A DNA stretch of 64,000 bases from Symbiobacterium sp040797425 (GTDB taxonomy: Bacteria; Bacillota; Sulfobacillia; Symbiobacteriales; Symbiobacteriaceae): assembly GCF_040797425.1 (NCBI RefSeq), contig NZ_JBFNEH010000003.1:1-64000 (forward strand), in the 5' to 3' direction. The notes below the pieces were generated by a model. That model saw only the letters and a list, made by a program, of their open reading frames with translations, ran no database searches and was not told where the DNA came from. Shown piece after piece: positions 61,670 to 64,000 of this stretch. Position numbers and translations under genes: made by a program. Position 1 is the stretch's first letter. Every line of letters starts with the position of its first letter.

Positions 61670-62062
61670 CTATGCCTCGTCCGGCTTGGGCTCCTCCCCG
61701 GACGGACCTTCGGGAGCGGGGCCTTCCTGGTCCGGCTCCGGGTCGGGCTTGTGCAACTCAGGGTTGTAGAGGACCCCGGTCTCCAGCGCCCACTGACGCC
61801 ACTCTTCCAGGCTGTTGAAGCGCCGGAACCCATAGTACTTCTGATAGTATTCCTGGGCGAAGATCTGGTCGATCTGCTCGACCGTCAGCCCGGTTGCGGC
61901 GGAAAGCTCCGACGCGCTCATGGCGCGCCCGTACTTCACGAGGTAGTCGTCCAGCAGCTTCCAGATCTTCAGGGTGATCGTGCTGGTCGTGCCAGTGCCG
62001 AGGGTTCGTGCGGTGGAGTAGTACGCCTCCGCGCCCCCGTTGCCGGCTGTGGCCTGGGCCAT
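61670..62062 (-). CDS. hypothetical soluble protein with possible helix-turn-helix
   Basis: A 130-aa protein I do not recognise. The middle (about residues 28-75, STITLKIWKLLDDYLVKYGRAMSASELSAATGLTVEQIDQIF) looks like a small helical DNA-binding or dimerisation domain. It is followed by an aromatic-rich stretch (AQEYYQKYYGFRRFNSLEEWRQWALE) and an acidic proline-rich tail. No signal peptide or membrane helix. The ATG at 62062 lies 6 nt after GGAGGGAT on the minus strand. It is divergent from the TetR gene, so the two could share a control region. Confidence 0.7.
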   Translation of the reverse strand: MAQATAGNGGAEAYYSTARTLGTGTTSTITLKIWKLLDDYLVKYGRAMSASELSAATGLTVEQIDQIFAQEYYQKYYGFRRFNSLEEWRQWALETGVLYNPELHKPDPEPDQEGPAPEGPSGEEPKPDEA

Positions 62063-62272
62063 GGTGGAATCCCTCCGTCTATCCCATACTTCCCGGAAAT
62101 GGTTGCTCGTACTCATCACTGGCAAAAAGTCTCCGAAAGTCTTCTTACGATTCGCCCTGGGTACTCGAGTTTCCTGCCTCCGGCCTTCCAGGACCCGCCC
62201 TCAGGTCGGGAGGTCACGGGGGGACGGGGCACCGAGGAGGCAACCGTAACGGCACCTCGACGCGACTCCCTG

Positions 62273-62321
62273 TTGACCGGGACTGACTTGCGCGAATAAA
62301 CTGGGAACAAGCAAGCGCTTG
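62273..62321 (+). promoter_or_regulatory. promoter and candidate operator of the TetR/paa locus
   Basis: TTGACC (62273-62278), an 18-nt spacer and TAAACT (62297-62302). The perfect 10-bp palindrome CAAGCGCTTG (62312-62321) lies at the expected transcription start, a good site for autorepression by the TetR protein. Confidence 0.65.
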
Positions 62322-62335
62322 GTAGGGGGTAGCAG

Positions 62336-62917
62336 ATGGCCCGGTCCGGACGGAAGGAGGAGCTGGTGGCGGCGGCGGTGACCCTGTTCAGCCGGAAGGG
62401 GTACCACGCCACAACCGTGCGGGAGATTGCCGATGCGGTGGGCATCCTCTCCGGGTCGCTGTACGCCCACGTGCGGTCGAAGGCGGAACTGCTCTACGAG
62501 GCGGTGGTGCAGGCGTCGGAGCGCTTTCAGGCGGCGGTGGCGCCCATCGCGGCGGAAACGGGCCCCGCGGGGGATCGGCTCCGCCGGGCACTTGCCGCCC
62601 ACATCCGCGTGGTGGCCGAGTCTCCGGCCGCAGCGGCCGTGTTCCTGCACGAGTGGAAGGCGCTCCCGCCCGAGCACCGGGCTCAGGCCGTGGCGCACCG
62701 GCAGGCCTACGAGGACCTGCTGGCCCGGATCATCCGGGAAGGCGTGGAGGCGGGCGAGTTCCGGCCGCTGGACCAGCGCTTCGTCCGCCTGCTCGTGCTG
62801 AGCGTGGCCAACTGGGCCTACCAGTGGTACCGGCCGGACGGCCCCCTCAGCCCGGAGCAGGTGGCCGACCGGTTCTACGACATCATCGCGGAGGGGCTGC
62901 TGCGGCGCAACCCGTGA
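62336..62917 (+). CDS. TetR/AcrR-family transcriptional regulator
   Basis: A 193-aa repressor. The N-terminal helix-turn-helix is clear (KEELVAAAVTLFSRKGYHATTVREIADAVGILSGSLYAHVRSKAELLYEAV, residues 7-57). The C-terminal ligand domain has FLHEWKALPPEHRAQAVAHRQAYEDLL and WAYQWYRPDGPLSPEQVADRFYDII, resembling regulators of fatty-acid or phenylacetate breakdown. The gene lies 65 nt before paaA in the same direction, so phenylacetyl-CoA or an acyl-CoA is the likely inducer (inference). Confidence 0.88.
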   Translation: MARSGRKEELVAAAVTLFSRKGYHATTVREIADAVGILSGSLYAHVRSKAELLYEAVVQASERFQAAVAPIAAETGPAGDRLRRALAAHIRVVAESPAAAAVFLHEWKALPPEHRAQAVAHRQAYEDLLARIIREGVEAGEFRPLDQRFVRLLVLSVANWAYQWYRPDGPLSPEQVADRFYDIIAEGLLRRNP

Positions 62918-62982
62918 GCGACCGGCAGGGAGCCGTGGGCCCCCTCGCCGTCCACGGCCCGCTGCCCAGAGGAGGGAGAGCC

Positions 62983-63912
62983 ATGACCTACAGCGACGAC
63001 CGCCGGGCGGAGTTTCTGGCCCGCGTGGAGCGGGGCGAGAAGATCGAGGCGACCGACTGGATGCCCGACGAGTACCGCGTCACGATGATCAAGTTCATGC
63101 AGATGCACGCACTCTCGGAGCTGATGGGCGCCCTGCCCGAAAAGGAGTGGGTGCCGCGGGCTCCCACGCTGGCCCGCAAGCTCAGCCTCATGGCCAAGGT
63201 GCAGGACGAGGTGGGCCACGCCCAGCTCGTCCTGCGGGTGGCGGAGGATCTGGCGGCGCCCCTGGGCAAGGGCCGGGAGGAGCTGGTGGAGGAACTCTTC
63301 ACCGGCCAGTGCAAGTTCCACAACGTCTTCCACATGCCCGCCCCCACCTGGGCCGACGCCGGGATCATCGGCTGGCTGGTGGACGGCGCCGCCGTGGTCT
63401 CCCAGGCCGCGCTGCTCAGCTCGTCGTACGGCCCGTACGCCCGGGTGCTGCAGCGGGTCTGCGCCGAGGAGGGGTTCCATATCCAGCACGGCGAGTCGAT
63501 CTGCCTCGCCCTCGCCGAGGGCACGCCCGCGCAGCGGCAGATGCTCCAGGACGCCCTCAACCGCTGGTGGGAGGCGCTGCTGCTCTTCTTCGGCCCGGCG
63601 GAGACCAACTCGCCCTCGGCCACCATCCTGCTGAAGTACCGCTTCCGCACCAAGACCAACGAGGAGCTGCGCCAGAAGTTCCTCACCAAGTACGTGCCCC
63701 GCATCCGGGCGCTGGGCCTCACCATCCCCGACCCGGCCCTGCGCTACGACGAGGAGGCCGGGCGGTGGGTCTACACCCCGCCGGACTGGTCGAAGCTGAA
63801 GGCCATCGCCCGCAACGAGGGGCCGCTCTCGCAGTACCGGCTGGGGCTCCGGCGGCTCTCGTATGAGCAGGGGCGCTGGGTGCGCGAGGCGCTCATGGCG
63901 CAGGCGGTGTAA
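62983..63912 (+). CDS. paaA: phenylacetyl-CoA 1,2-epoxidase catalytic subunit
   Basis: Catalytic subunit of the multicomponent PaaABC(D)E monooxygenase that epoxidises the ring of phenylacetyl-CoA. The 309-aa ferritin-like protein has the two iron-ligand motifs KVQDEVGHAQLVLRVAEDL (near 72-90) and EEGFHIQHGE (near 165-174), and starts with DWMPDEYRVTMIKFMQMHALSELMGALPE, typical of PaaA. AGGAGGGA precedes ATG 62983. The next gene begins 12 nt after its stop, as expected for paaB. Confidence 0.94.
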   Translation: MTYSDDRRAEFLARVERGEKIEATDWMPDEYRVTMIKFMQMHALSELMGALPEKEWVPRAPTLARKLSLMAKVQDEVGHAQLVLRVAEDLAAPLGKGREELVEELFTGQCKFHNVFHMPAPTWADAGIIGWLVDGAAVVSQAALLSSSYGPYARVLQRVCAEEGFHIQHGESICLALAEGTPAQRQMLQDALNRWWEALLLFFGPAETNSPSATILLKYRFRTKTNEELRQKFLTKYVPRIRALGLTIPDPALRYDEEAGRWVYTPPDWSKLKAIARNEGPLSQYRLGLRRLSYEQGRWVREALMAQAV

Positions 63913-63924
63913 GGGGGAGAGGCG

Positions 63925-64000
63925 ATGGACGCGGCGCGCAAGCCAGGGTTTGCAGAGCAGGTGCCAGCGGGCCCGTTGGGCACCGCACCGGCGGCACCGG
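63925..64000 (+). CDS. start of the next paa gene, probably paaB (partial)
   Basis: An ATG at 63925 follows AAGGGGGAGAGG and opens a frame running off the window: MDAARKPGFAEQVPAGPLGT and onward. The visible 25 residues are a low-complexity N-terminus without a family motif. The paaB assignment rests only on its position after paaA. Confidence 0.45.
   Translation, partial: MDAARKPGFAEQVPAGPLGTAPAAP

Overview
This window looks like part of the chromosome of a very GC-rich (about 70 %) member of the Firmicutes, most probably Symbiobacterium or a close relative. The inference rests on four things seen together: Firmicutes-type RNA regulation (a T-box leader before proBA and a SAM-I riboswitch before metF), strong AAGGAGG-type ribosome binding sites, very frequent GTG and TTG starts, and a menaquinone-type, Gram-positive-like gene set. 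No rRNA, tRNA, CRISPR array, transposase or prophage was found. Almost all of the window is ordinary core chromosome.

Layout from left to right. 1-2561: proline synthesis (proB, proA) under a proline T-box. 2600-9912: an IclR regulator, then central carbon genes (two-subunit fumarase, malic enzyme, sucCD). 10126-17122: small genes, a SIR2-fold protein divergent from a membrane protein, an ECF sigma factor with a membrane partner, a CPA1 antiporter, a PduL-type phosphotransacylase, and NifX-like and YbjN-like proteins. 17209-21474: an NMT1/SsuA-type ABC importer, menG and a short flavoprotein. 21665-26765: the haem operon hemA-hemX-hemC-hemD-hemB. 26789-33119: a type IV pilus/type II secretion-like locus (PilX-like protein and small partner on minus; PilB, PilC, a frameshifted pseudopilin, PilN and PilO on plus). 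33126-34835: a lower-GC lipoprotein gene bounded by a 35-bp inverted repeat. 34862-42195: an exported protein, an O-antigen-ligase-like protein, an aldo/keto reductase, a DUF697-type GTPase and an OmpR/HisKA two-component system. 43024-50122: an M23 peptidase, then a methionine/corrinoid module (SAM riboswitch, metF, a separate MetH reactivation domain, metH, and a RACo-type corrinoid activator). 50232-60987: a NagZ-like glycosidase, an RraB-like protein, a Ca2+ P-type ATPase, uppP, an amidoligase, glycerate kinase and a CPBP protease fused to a soluble domain. 61062-64000: a 34-codon remnant of an acyl-CoA ligase, a hypothetical gene, and the start of a phenylacetate (paa) locus behind a TetR regulator.

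The least explained material is small. It consists of a family of G5-N8-C5 hairpins in the two longest intergenic gaps (7.2 kb and 42.6 kb), a shared CTTAAGAAANCCGTAAG box beside the two-component system and the M23 gene, the inverted-repeat-bounded islet, a nested-stem element at 17.2 kb, a perfect 13-bp inverted repeat before the amidoligase, and the minimal 34-aa transcription unit at 61.1 kb. I did not find a large undescribed multi-gene system. All functions are read from sequence motifs without database searches.
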